Shown: piece by piece, positions 32,283 through 41,184 of the stretch
Position numbering within the stretch: the stretch's first letter is position 1
Layout of the letters: the number at the start of each line of letters is the position of its first letter
DNA from: CAYZHV01 sp046541355
GTDB taxonomy: Bacteria > Spirochaetota > Spirochaetia > DSM-27196 > Alkalispirochaetaceae
Assembly (NCBI GenBank): GCA_046541355.1
Contig: JBKHDM010000014.1
Span: 1-46,644 of the forward strand
Length of the DNA: 46,644 bases
Direction: 5' to 3'
Position numbers and translations under genes: made by a program
The notes under the pieces: generated by a model
What the model saw: the letters and a program-made list of their open reading frames with translations, nothing else
What the model was told of the DNA's origin: nothing
Database searches by the model: none

Positions 32283-33236
32283 TCAGCGAGTCTCCAAGTT
32301 TACCACAGTATATCCGGTTACCCGCCAGTAGCCACCCCTGCGTTCGAGGTCGTAGCGATACCGTTTTATTTCGGTAAACCCGGGATACTCAAACACCTGC
32401 CTCACAACAACCTCTCCCATGGTGGGAGAGTAGCTCGTCTCGAGAATCTCGTACTCCGAGGGGCGGGTGATTATATCCTCATCGAGCTCACCCTCCCTCA
32501 GTTGCCGCCGGAACTCCTCGAGCTCGTTGAGCCGCTCCTGCTCCGAGAGGGCGAGGAATCGCCGCTCCCGGGACGCGCTCTGCCGGTAGAGGGACTCGAG
32601 GTCCATGTAGAGAAAGAACCCGGGCCAGTTCTCCCGGATCCGGGCGTCGAGAATAGACCGAATTACCTCGTCCGGAGGGATGTCCTGGCGCCGCAGCGTC
32701 TCCTCCCGGGCAAGGTCGATCTCCGCCTCCCGTACCTGCTCGGCGGTAGACACGCCGGGGCGGATTGCCAGAGTGAGGGTGTTGGAACGGACAAAAGATT
32801 GGGTGGGAGAGGAGAAGAGCTCCGGGTAGAAGCGGGCGGTAACGAGATAGCTTCCGGGATCGGCGAGATCGACATAGTCATTGAGAGGCTCGACAAAGGA
32901 GAGCTCCTCTCCCGGCTCGAGGGCGACCTCCCGGTAGAAAACTTGATTCGTCCTTCGCTCTGTGGTAAATTGCGGCGATGTCATAACGGGACGATTCGTT
33001 GTGGTTCGCACCTCGAAGTCCATGGAAAAGACGCGCTCATCCGCGAGGCGAAAGGTTACAGTGTCGGCGGTGTCGTTGAGAATCGTTGTATGTACGTTGA
33101 CGCGACTGTCGGTGAAGTAGAGCTCCCTGTCGAAAAATCGAATGGAGACCGATAGTGCAGCCGCTGATGTGGTCGTGAGAAGCAGGGCTCCGAGAAGCGC
33201 CGTGCCTTGTATGAGAGAACGTCTTGCGAGTTTCAC
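32283..33236 (-). CDS. Secreted protein of unknown function
   Basis: 317 residues. GTG 33236 is preferred because AAGGGG lies seven bases upstream; TTG 33242 is too close to it. The signal peptide is cleaved near TSAAALS. The mature part starts with a beta domain ('LYFTDSRVNVHTTILNDTADTVTFRLADE') that resembles an Ig-like fold, followed by a helical stretch and a C-terminal beta domain ending 'GYWRVTGYTVVNLE'. I do not recognise the family. It shares an operon with the PilZ gene and is divergent from mfd. Confidence 0.7.
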   Translation of the reverse strand: MKLARRSLIQGTALLGALLLTTTSAAALSVSIRFFDRELYFTDSRVNVHTTILNDTADTVTFRLADERVFSMDFEVRTTTNRPVMTSPQFTTERRTNQVFYREVALEPGEELSFVEPLNDYVDLADPGSYLVTARFYPELFSSPTQSFVRSNTLTLAIRPGVSTAEQVREAEIDLAREETLRRQDIPPDEVIRSILDARIRENWPGFFLYMDLESLYRQSASRERRFLALSEQERLNELEEFRRQLREGELDEDIITRPSEYEILETSYSPTMGEVVVRQVFEYPGFTEIKRYRYDLERRGGYWRVTGYTVVNLETR

Positions 33237-33269
33237 GCTCAAACCCCTTATTCATTTTCGGTACCTTTG

Positions 33270-36200
33270 ATGAAAACCTTATTGTATGAGCGCTTGACCG
33301 AAAAGTTGCGCGGACACGGCGCTACGAAACGACTCTTTGAGAGGATACAGGGAAACTCTTTTCCTGTCGATGTTCACGGACCTAAGGAGACCTTCCTAGC
33401 CTATCTCCTGTCCCGGATCTACGAACGCCACGGTGGGCCGCTTGTTGTTGTTGTCCCCACCGAACAGGAGGCAACCGCCCTCTACGAGGATCTCTACCGT
33501 TTCGGAACCGAGGCGATCCATCTGCCCTGGTGGGGCACGGTCGCCTACAGTGAGGTTCCTTCCTCTGCTCCTGTCCACGGCCGTCGGATGCGCGCCCTGA
33601 CAACCCTCGCAGGGGGAAAGCGGAGCGTGGTGATCGCTCCCCTGCGGAGTGCGATCACGCCCCTGCCTCCGAGGGAGGAGATCCTCAAACGGCGAATCGA
33701 GATACGTCGCGGGGCAACCTTCGACCCGATAAAACTGGGAGCTCAGCTCAACGAGTTCGGCTACAGCAGGGTACCCCAGGTGTCGGTCAGGGGAGAGTAC
33801 GCGGTCCGGGGGGAGGTTCTCGATCTCTTTATCCCCGGTTTCGACAACCCTTTGAGAATTGTCTTTGAGTTCGATAAGGTCGAGCGGATCACCTTCTTCG
33901 AGGCCGGCTCCCAGAGCTCTATCGAGAACCTCAAGGAGATAGGTATCTACCCGGTCAAGGAGGTGCTCTGGGACGAGGAGCGCCTCGCCGTCTTCTCTGA
34001 GGCGTTCAAAGCGCTTCCCGAGCTCCGTCGCCACGGCGAGGGGTATCTCGATCAGCTCGCCGAGGAGCGCAGGCTACCGGGGGAGGAGTATCTCTACGCC
34101 CTCTCCTTCGAGAACCCGGAATCCCTGATGAGCTTCGCGGGGCAAAAGGCGCTTTTCGTATACAGCGACTACGAGCGGCTTCTCGCGGGGACCGGGGCGA
34201 TCAGAAAGGAGTTCGAAGGAGTCTACGCAGATCGCCATTTCCGCGATCCCCTCCCGAAGCCGGAGCGGATACTCTCAGAGCTGACGCACCTCGAGGAGCA
34301 CGCCCCCAGAAGGGTCAGGTTTCACCTCCTCGGAGAGCAGAGAGACGAAAGCGACTGCCGCTTCGCCTACGACCCGCCGCGCTCCTTTTTTGGAAACATC
34401 GACTTTCTCCGGGAGGAGCTGACAAACCTGCTTTCCACCGGCTATGAGGTTCTCATCTATGGTGACACCGAGAGTCAGGCGAGCCGGATCAGCCACATGC
34501 TTTCGGACTACCAGGTCACCGTGGTCCCCGAGAGCATCTCCTCCGGGTTCGCCCTCCCGGATGTAAAGTTGATGGTTATCGAGGAGAACGAGATCTTCGG
34601 TCGCCGGAAACGGGTACCTCATTCGGTAAAAAAGGCGCAGTCAAGCGCCATCGACACCTTTGTGGAGCTCTCTCCCGGGGATCACGTCGTCCACGTCAAC
34701 TACGGCATCGGTCTGTTCAAGGGGATCAAGCGGATCGAGGCGGCAGGTAACGAGCGGGACTACATACACCTCGAATACGCCGGCGGGGAGTTCATTTACA
34801 TCCCGATCGAGCAGGTCAACCTGATTCAACGGTTTATCGGCCACGGTGGGCAGGCGCCGCGGCTGGACAAAATCGGCGGAAAGTCCTGGGAAAACCGTAA
34901 GTCCCACGTAAAAAAGAATGTAGAGGACCTCGCTGAGCGGCTGATCAAACTCTACTCCCGGCGTAAGAAGGCGCGGGGCTTCGCCTTTCCTGAGGACACT
35001 GAGTGGCAGTACGACTTTGAGTCGAAGTTTCCCTACGAGGAGACCGACGACCAGCTCCGTTGTATAGCCGAGGTCAAGAGCGACATGGAAAAGCCCCTGC
35101 CCATGGATCGGCTGATCTGCGGTGACGTGGGCTACGGAAAAACAGAGATCGCGATGCGGGCGGCCTTCAAGGCGGTGGCCTCCGGAAAACAGGTAGCAAT
35201 CCTCGCCCCGACCACCATCCTTGTCGAGCAGCATTACGAAAACTTCAACGAGCGCCTCGAGGGCTTTCCGGTGAGGACCGGCATGCTCTCCCGCTTCGTA
35301 AACTCCGGTGAATCGAAAAAGGTGAAAGCGGGCCTCAAGGAGGGAAGCGTTGATCTGGTCGTCGGCACTCACCGACTGCTGCAGAAGGATGTCGCCTTCA
35401 AGGATCTCGGGCTTATCGTTATCGATGAGGAACAGCGCTTCGGGGTAAAGGCGAAGGAGCGGCTGAAGGAGCTCAAGACCTCGGTCGACTCGCTTACCCT
35501 CACCGCGACTCCGATCCCCCGAACCCTCCACATGTCACTGCTCAAGATCCGGGACATGTCGGTGCTTCAGACGCCGCCCCACAACCGGCTTCCTATCGAG
35601 ACGGTAATCCAGGAGTTTTCGGAAGAACTGATTCAGAAGGCGATCCGCCGGGAGCTGCAGCGGGGAGGGCAGGTTTATTTTCTCCACAACAGGGTGGAGA
35701 CCCTCGACAACATAAAGGAGTTCATTGAGAACGTTGTCCCCGAGGCGATCGTCGAGTCCGCCCACGGTCAGATGAACTCGACGGAACTCGAGGATATCAT
35801 GCACCGCTTTATTCACGGCGCTTTTCAGGTTCTCGTGGCGACGACGATCATCGAGAACGGTATCGATATACCCAACGTAAACACAATCATTATCGACAGG
35901 GCCGATATGTACGGCATCAGCCAGCTCTACCAGCTGCGGGGTCGGGTAGGGCGGTCGGATAAGCTTGCCTACGCCTACCTGCTCTACCCCGAGCAGCGAG
36001 CCCTCTCCGAGATCGCGATGAAACGGCTCCAGGTTATAAGCGACTATACCGAGCTCGGTTCGGGCTTCAAGATAGCTCTGAAGGACCTCGAGGTTCGGGG
36101 TGCAGGCAATCTGCTCGGTCGGGAGCAAAGCGGGGACATTATGTCCGTCGGCTTTGATCTCTACCTCAAACTGCTCGACGAGGCTATCCGGGAGCTCGAG

Positions 36201-36662
36201 GGTGAGGAGCCCGGCGGAAACGACGAGGTATACCTGGAGCTCGAGTACTCCGGTTTCATCCCGGAGAGCTACGTCTCCGAGCCGGTTGAGAAGATGGAGG
36301 TGTACAAGAAGATCGCCTCGATCTCAACGGAGGACGAGCTGGGAGCGGTTTTCTCGGAGCTCGAGGACCGCTTCGGCCCCCTGCCTGAGGAGGTGCAGAG
36401 CTTGCTCTCCCTCGCGGAGATCCGCATCATCTGTCGTCGCCTCCAGATCGCGAGCCTCAAGGAGCGCAGGGGCGTCTGCGAGGTCGAGTTCGGGCGGGTG
36501 GCGCAGCTGTCGGTGGACAAGGTCCTTGCCCTGATCGAAAGCGGCGGCGGAAAGGTGCAGCTCGACTCCAGGAATCCGAACGTATTGAAACTTTCGACCG
36601 GACAAGTCGGCCTTAAGGAGAAGTCGGAGTTTATCCGGGGTCGCCTCTCGCAGCTGCTGTGA
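33270..36662 (+). CDS. mfd: Transcription-repair coupling factor
   Basis: 1130 residues from ATG 33270. The UvrB-like N-terminus is followed by the RNA-polymerase interaction domain ('PGDHVVHVNYGIGLFKGI', about 480-540) and RecG-like translocase motifs: Walker A 'GDVGYGKTE' near 617, 'DEEQRFG' near 719, 'LTATPIPRTLHMSL', and 'TTIIENGIDIPNVNTIII' with 'QLRGRVGRS'. It removes stalled RNA polymerase and recruits UvrA. Length is typical. No ribosome site is clear before the ATG, and the start is not strongly supported by sequence alone. Confidence 0.96.
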   Translation: MKTLLYERLTEKLRGHGATKRLFERIQGNSFPVDVHGPKETFLAYLLSRIYERHGGPLVVVVPTEQEATALYEDLYRFGTEAIHLPWWGTVAYSEVPSSAPVHGRRMRALTTLAGGKRSVVIAPLRSAITPLPPREEILKRRIEIRRGATFDPIKLGAQLNEFGYSRVPQVSVRGEYAVRGEVLDLFIPGFDNPLRIVFEFDKVERITFFEAGSQSSIENLKEIGIYPVKEVLWDEERLAVFSEAFKALPELRRHGEGYLDQLAEERRLPGEEYLYALSFENPESLMSFAGQKALFVYSDYERLLAGTGAIRKEFEGVYADRHFRDPLPKPERILSELTHLEEHAPRRVRFHLLGEQRDESDCRFAYDPPRSFFGNIDFLREELTNLLSTGYEVLIYGDTESQASRISHMLSDYQVTVVPESISSGFALPDVKLMVIEENEIFGRRKRVPHSVKKAQSSAIDTFVELSPGDHVVHVNYGIGLFKGIKRIEAAGNERDYIHLEYAGGEFIYIPIEQVNLIQRFIGHGGQAPRLDKIGGKSWENRKSHVKKNVEDLAERLIKLYSRRKKARGFAFPEDTEWQYDFESKFPYEETDDQLRCIAEVKSDMEKPLPMDRLICGDVGYGKTEIAMRAAFKAVASGKQVAILAPTTILVEQHYENFNERLEGFPVRTGMLSRFVNSGESKKVKAGLKEGSVDLVVGTHRLLQKDVAFKDLGLIVIDEEQRFGVKAKERLKELKTSVDSLTLTATPIPRTLHMSLLKIRDMSVLQTPPHNRLPIETVIQEFSEELIQKAIRRELQRGGQVYFLHNRVETLDNIKEFIENVVPEAIVESAHGQMNSTELEDIMHRFIHGAFQVLVATTIIENGIDIPNVNTIIIDRADMYGISQLYQLRGRVGRSDKLAYAYLLYPEQRALSEIAMKRLQVISDYTELGSGFKIALKDLEVRGAGNLLGREQSGDIMSVGFDLYLKLLDEAIRELEGEEPGGNDEVYLELEYSGFIPESYVSEPVEKMEVYKKIASISTEDELGAVFSELEDRFGPLPEEVQSLLSLAEIRIICRRLQIASLKERRGVCEVEFGRVAQLSVDKVLALIESGGGKVQLDSRNPNVLKLSTGQVGLKEKSEFIRGRLSQLL

Positions 36663-36689
36663 CACCGGTAGAAACTGCCTTCCTCAGGC

Positions 36690-36703
36690 CCGAGTCGACT
36701 CGG
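36690..36703. repeat. 14-base perfect palindrome before trmB
   Basis: CCGAGTCGACTCGG, ending eight bases before the trmB ATG, so it overlaps the region where a ribosome would bind. It could be an operator or an RNA hairpin that limits trmB translation. Confidence 0.6.
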
Positions 36704-36711
36704 TGGGGATA

Positions 36712-37401
36712 ATGGAAGAGAAAAAAAGACGAGAGATACACAGCTTTGTCATCCGGACGAGCAGAATGAGCGAGCACCAGAAACGCGCGTATGAAAAGCT
36801 CTATCCGGTCTACGGTCTCGATCCGGGAAGCGAAACGATCGATCTCGACGAGGTTTTCGGCGTGGAGGAACCAGGGCGTCGGCGCTGTCTCGAGATTGGC
36901 TTCGGCATGGGTTACTCCCTGGCGACGATGGCCGAGGCGATGCGGGATGTGGACTTTCTCGGTATCGAGGTGCACAAGCCTGGCGTCGGTAAGCTTCTCA
37001 GCGAGGTCAGACGTCTGGGCCTCGATAATGTCCGGGTCCTTCGGGGGGATGCTGTCTCCCTCCTCCGCGGTCCCTTGAGGCAGGCGCAGTTTGACGGCAT
37101 ACAGATCTTTTTCCCGGATCCCTGGCCAAAAAAGCGGCACCAGAAGCGTCGACTTATTCAGGGAGCGTATCCCGAGGAGCTTGCGGGGCACCTGAAACCG
37201 GGGGGCTATCTCTACGCCGTGACCGACTGGGAGGAGTACGGGGAGCAGATGCTCGAGGTGCTCTCCCGGACGAACTCCCTGGTAAACGCCTATGAGGGCT
37301 ACGCTCCCCGGCAGCCGTGGCGGCCGGTAACAGCTTTTGAGAGAAAGGGGGTTGCAAAGAACCACGTGATTCGGGAGCTCTTCTTTCTCAAGCGCCAATA
37401 A
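36712..37401 (+). CDS. trmB: tRNA (guanine-N7)-methyltransferase
   Basis: 229 residues from ATG 36712; a GTG at 36703 would add three residues. Class I methyltransferase with motif 'CLEIGFGMGYSL', the TrmB signature 'QIFFPDPWPKKRHQKRRL' and 'GGYLYAVTDWEEY'. It methylates G46 of tRNAs using S-adenosylmethionine. It follows mfd by 49 bases with a palindrome between. Confidence 0.95.
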   Translation: MEEKKRREIHSFVIRTSRMSEHQKRAYEKLYPVYGLDPGSETIDLDEVFGVEEPGRRRCLEIGFGMGYSLATMAEAMRDVDFLGIEVHKPGVGKLLSEVRRLGLDNVRVLRGDAVSLLRGPLRQAQFDGIQIFFPDPWPKKRHQKRRLIQGAYPEELAGHLKPGGYLYAVTDWEEYGEQMLEVLSRTNSLVNAYEGYAPRQPWRPVTAFERKGVAKNHVIRELFFLKRQ

Positions 37402-37504
37402 GCAATAAGATAGAAAGCGGGAGGTTCCGGAGGGCAGGTTCTATACAGAAGAAGCGGCAAAATGGTATTCTCGGCGCATAAAATTACAGACCCGAGGAAT
37501 AAGT

Positions 37505-38860
37505 ATGAATAGTCTCTCCACCTTTCTCGATACCCACACACCCTTTGCCGAGCGGCAGAACTTTATAAGCCCCGAGCTTCATAAGCGTTTCAACACGAAG
37601 CGGGGCCTCAGGAACGATGACGGTACCGGGGTGCTTATCGGACTGACTGAGATCGGCGAGGTGAGGGGCTACATCATCGACGATCAGGAGCGGGTTCCGG
37701 CGGAAGGGCTTCTGCTGTACCGCGGATATGATCTGCGTGATCTTGTGGCTGGGTTTCAGAAGGACAATCGCTTCGGTTTTGAGGAGATCGCCTATCTCCT
37801 GCTCTTCGGGGCGCTGCCGAACAGGGAGGAGCTGACGCGTTTTCAGGCTATACTCGGGGATAACCGCCCGCTTCCGGAGAACTTCACCGAAAATATGATC
37901 CTCCGCAACCCGAGCAACGATATCATGAACAAGCTCGCCCGATCGGTCCTCTGCTCCTACTCATACGACGATAATGCCGAGGATCTCTCAGTACGCAACA
38001 CTCTGCGCCAGTCGATCGAACTCATCGCCCGGTTCCCGACAATGGTCGCCTACGGTTTCCAGGCAAAAAGCCACTACTACGACGGAACAAGTCTCTTTCT
38101 CCACGCTCCGGACCCGACGTTGAGCACCGCCGAGAATCTCCTTCAACTCATCCGCATCAGCCAGGAGTACTCTCCTCTCGAGGCGGAAACCCTCGATCTC
38201 GCCCTCTGTCTCCACGCCGAGCATGGGGGTGGCAACAACTCCGCCTTTACGGTTCACGTTGTCACCAGCGCCGCCACGGACACCTACTCCGCCATCGGCG
38301 CTGCCGTCGGCTCACTGAAAGGGGCCAAACACGGGGGCGCGAACGCCAAGGTGGTCGCGATGATCGAGGACATCAAGAGACATGTCTCCGACTGGAGCAG
38401 TGAGAAGGAGGTCGGGGCGTACCTGCGAAAAATTCTGCGCAAGGAGGCGTATGATCGCTCCGGCCTCATCTACGGTCTCGGACACGCGGTATACACCGTC
38501 TCCGACCCCCGGGCACTCCTGCTCAAGGCGAAGGCGAGTCAGCTCGCGGCAGAGAAGGAGCACTCCATGGAGTTTGCCCTCTATGAGCTCATCGAACGGA
38601 TAGCGCCGGGGATCTTTCAGGAGGAGAAGAACACCGACCGGCCGATCTGCGCAAACGTCGATTTTTATTCCGGATTCGTCTACAAGATTCTCGGCATCCC
38701 GCCGGAACTGAACACGCCGATCTTTGCGGTCGCCCGGGTTGCAGGCTGGTGCGCCCACAGGATCGAGGAGATGGTAAGTGGCGGACGCATCATACGCCCG
38801 GCGTACAAAAACGTCGTCGGCCGCAAAAGCTATGTCAGTATGGCCGAGCGACACGGGTAG
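37505..38860 (+). CDS. gltA: Citrate synthase
   Basis: 451 residues from ATG 37505, with GAGG seven bases upstream. Catalytic segments 'LHAEHGGGNNSAF' (near 236), 'GLGHAVYT' (near 324) and 'NVDFYSGFVYKILG' (near 385) supply the two His residues and Asp. It condenses acetyl-CoA with oxaloacetate. A methylcitrate synthase cannot be excluded by eye. It ends at a terminator shared with the convergent EF-G-like gene. Confidence 0.93.
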   Translation: MNSLSTFLDTHTPFAERQNFISPELHKRFNTKRGLRNDDGTGVLIGLTEIGEVRGYIIDDQERVPAEGLLLYRGYDLRDLVAGFQKDNRFGFEEIAYLLLFGALPNREELTRFQAILGDNRPLPENFTENMILRNPSNDIMNKLARSVLCSYSYDDNAEDLSVRNTLRQSIELIARFPTMVAYGFQAKSHYYDGTSLFLHAPDPTLSTAENLLQLIRISQEYSPLEAETLDLALCLHAEHGGGNNSAFTVHVVTSAATDTYSAIGAAVGSLKGAKHGGANAKVVAMIEDIKRHVSDWSSEKEVGAYLRKILRKEAYDRSGLIYGLGHAVYTVSDPRALLLKAKASQLAAEKEHSMEFALYELIERIAPGIFQEEKNTDRPICANVDFYSGFVYKILGIPPELNTPIFAVARVAGWCAHRIEEMVSGGRIIRPAYKNVVGRKSYVSMAERHG

Positions 38861-38863
38861 GTC

Positions 38864-38907
38864 AAAAAAAAAGGAACCCCCGACCTCGCGGCGGGGGCTC
38901 TTGGTTT
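38864..38907. terminator. Bidirectional terminator between gltA and the EF-G-like gene
   Basis: CCCCCG (38877-38882) pairs with CGGGGG (38892-38897). Nine A residues lie on the left (a T run when read on the minus strand) and TTGGTTTTT on the right, so it can stop transcription from both sides. Confidence 0.8.
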
Positions 38908-38936
38908 TTCCAGGTTTTCCCCTCACGGGAGGGCAG

Positions 38937-41018
38937 CTACTCGACCGCGGCCATCTGCGCCTCCGCCTCCTTTATGACATCCTCGGCGATCTTTCCTGAA
39001 ATCGGATCGTAATGATGAAACTCCATTTCGAAACCGCCGGTACCGCTGGTAATGGAGCGCAGATCAATTGAGTACTTCAGTAACTCCGCCTGCGGGACGA
39101 GGGCGTCGATTTCGACGATACCCCCACCGAGCTGGCTCTGTCCCTGAACACGCCCGCGCCGGGAGCTGAGGTCTGAGAGGACGTCTCCGAGATACTGCTC
39201 CTCCACAAAGACTTTCAGCATCATTATCGGCTCGAGGAGGGTCGGCTTCGCCTTTTTCATCGCATCCTTGAGGGCACCCCGGGCGGCCATCTTGAACGCC
39301 ATCTCCGAGGAGTCCACCGGATGCTCCTTTCCATCAAAGAGGGCGATGCCGACGTCTACGACGGGATAGCCGGCAACCACGCCCTCGTTCATCGCCTCGT
39401 GGAAGCCCTTCTCGATGCCGGGAATGTAGCCCTTCGAGACCGAGCCCCCCTTGATCTCGTTTGCAAAATCGTACTGCTCACCCCGCTGGAGCGGGCGGAT
39501 GCGGATGGAGACTTCGCCGAACTGTCCGTGACCGCCGGACTGCTTCTTGTGCCGGTAGGTCGACTCGGCGTTCGCGTTTATCGTTTCCCGATAGGCAACC
39601 TTGGGCGACCTGGTGTGGACTTCGATCTTCTGGCTCTCCATGATCCGGTTGAGTACGTTGTTGATGTGCAACTCGCCCATCCCGGAAAGTACCGTCTCTT
39701 TGGTTTCCGGATTGAACCGGACGATAAGGGTCTTGTCCTCTTCGGTTACCTTGGCGAGGGCGTCGGAGAGCTTGTCCTCGTCCTTCTTCGCTCCCGCCTC
39801 GATGGCCACCGTGTGTACCGGCATCGGAAGGGCGAGGGGCTTGAAATGTATCGTCCGATCGGAAGTGCAGAAACTGTCGTTGGTGTGGGCGAGGGAGAGC
39901 TTTGAGAGAACGGCGATATCCCCGGCGACGACCTCGGAGACCTCTTCGAGCTTCTTTCCGAGCATCGTGTATATCTTTGAGATCTTGTCCTTCTTGCCCT
40001 CCCGGGCGTTAAAGAGGTCGGTTGAGCTGTTGAGGGTGCCGGTAACCACCTTGACAAAGGAGAGCTTGCCCGAGAACTGATCGATGCTGGTCTTGAAGGC
40101 AAACCCGCTGAAGGGGGCGTCCACGGTGATGTCGACAGGCTCGATCTCCCCGGCATCGTTGAGCACCTTCTCCTGAATGCCCGCCGGAGAAGGCGCGGCC
40201 CAGGCGATGAGATCGAGAAGCTCCGATATCCCGCTGCTCTCGGCGGTGGAGCCGCAGACGACCGGGACAACCTTGTTCTCCCGCAACCCTTCCATGATGC
40301 CGCGTTTGACCTCTTCGAGGGAAAGGTTTTCCTCCTCGAGGTACTTCATGGTGAGCTCGTCATCTCCCTCCGCCGCGGATTCGACGAGGGTCGCATGAAA
40401 CTCCTCGACCATCGCCGTGATCTCTTCAGGGATCTGTGAGGCACGCTCTTTTCCTCCCGCCCCGGGAGAGAGGTACGCCTTCATATCGATGAGGTTTACA
40501 ACGCCTCTGTAATCAGTTCCGGAACCGATGGGCACGGTGACCGGGACAAAGGTAGCGTCAAACTTCTCTCTCAAGTCATCGAGGGTCTTCTGGTAATCCG
40601 CCCGATCCACGTCCATCTTGTTTATAAAGACGATCCGCGGCATGTTGCGACCGTCGAGGCGGCGCCAGAGCTTGATCGTCTCGATCTCGACGCCTGCTTT
40701 AGCGCCGACGACGATGATCGCCGACTCGGCGGCGCGGAACGATGCAACGACCTCCCCGACGAAGTCGGCGAGCCCCGGAGTGTCGAGGATGTTGATCTTC
40801 GTATCGCCCCACGAAATGTGCGAAAGGGTCGTATGAATCGACATTTTCTGGGAGATCTCTTCTTCGGTGTAGTCGCTTACGGTTCTGCCGGTGTCGGTAG
40901 TTTCCGGTTTCGCAATGGCGCCACCGTAGAAGAGCATGTTCTCGACCAGAGAGGTTTTTCCTGTTCCTCCATGTCCGGCAACCGCTACGTTACGTATCAT
41001 ATCTGTGGTGATGCCCAT
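38937..41018 (-). CDS. EF-G-like GTPase with altered catalytic motifs
   Basis: 693 residues from ATG 41018, with AAGGAG a few bases upstream. All EF-G domains are present, but the P loop reads GHGGTGKT (15-22) instead of AHIDAGKT, and the G3 motif is DTPGLADF with Leu83 where translation GTPases normally have the catalytic His. NKMD is intact. The other EF-G in the window is canonical. This fits the EF-G-like paralogue group found in several phyla, whose role is not certain; slow or modified GTP hydrolysis is likely. Own promoter upstream, shared terminator downstream. Confidence 0.92.
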   Translation of the reverse strand: MGITTDMIRNVAVAGHGGTGKTSLVENMLFYGGAIAKPETTDTGRTVSDYTEEEISQKMSIHTTLSHISWGDTKINILDTPGLADFVGEVVASFRAAESAIIVVGAKAGVEIETIKLWRRLDGRNMPRIVFINKMDVDRADYQKTLDDLREKFDATFVPVTVPIGSGTDYRGVVNLIDMKAYLSPGAGGKERASQIPEEITAMVEEFHATLVESAAEGDDELTMKYLEEENLSLEEVKRGIMEGLRENKVVPVVCGSTAESSGISELLDLIAWAAPSPAGIQEKVLNDAGEIEPVDITVDAPFSGFAFKTSIDQFSGKLSFVKVVTGTLNSSTDLFNAREGKKDKISKIYTMLGKKLEEVSEVVAGDIAVLSKLSLAHTNDSFCTSDRTIHFKPLALPMPVHTVAIEAGAKKDEDKLSDALAKVTEEDKTLIVRFNPETKETVLSGMGELHINNVLNRIMESQKIEVHTRSPKVAYRETINANAESTYRHKKQSGGHGQFGEVSIRIRPLQRGEQYDFANEIKGGSVSKGYIPGIEKGFHEAMNEGVVAGYPVVDVGIALFDGKEHPVDSSEMAFKMAARGALKDAMKKAKPTLLEPIMMLKVFVEEQYLGDVLSDLSSRRGRVQGQSQLGGGIVEIDALVPQAELLKYSIDLRSITSGTGGFEMEFHHYDPISGKIAEDVIKEAEAQMAAVE

Positions 41019-41075
41019 ACACACTCCTTCCCGCCTCTCCCGGTGGAGAGGGGTGTTAAATTTTCGTGAGTCACC

Positions 41076-41105
41076 ATTATCGGTGCCGGTTTCAACGGTT
41101 GTCAA
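41076..41105 (-). promoter_or_regulatory. Promoter of the EF-G-like gene
   Basis: On the minus strand TTGACA (41105-41100), an 18-base spacer and GATAAT (41081-41076; five of six matches), about 60 bases before the start codon. Confidence 0.7.
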
Positions 41106-41140
41106 GGAAAACTCCCCCACCTCCAGACGCACCCTTCGGT

Positions 41141-41169
41141 TTGACATGGTTGACAGGGTGTAGTACTAC
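41141..41169 (+). promoter_or_regulatory. Possible promoter of the cNMP/GGDEF operon
   Basis: TTGACA at 41141-41146, a 17-base spacer and TACTAC at 41164-41169. A second TTGACA lies nine bases downstream (41150-41155), forming a direct repeat that could also bind a regulator. The start codon at 41185 would have a short leader. Confidence 0.5.
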
Positions 41170-41184
41170 AGTGACGAAAGGCAA

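Noticed and set aside
31800..33155. Long open frame on the plus strand across the PilZ and secreted-protein genes
   Set aside because: The minus-strand frames contain a PilZ motif and a signal peptide; the plus-strand frame has neither.
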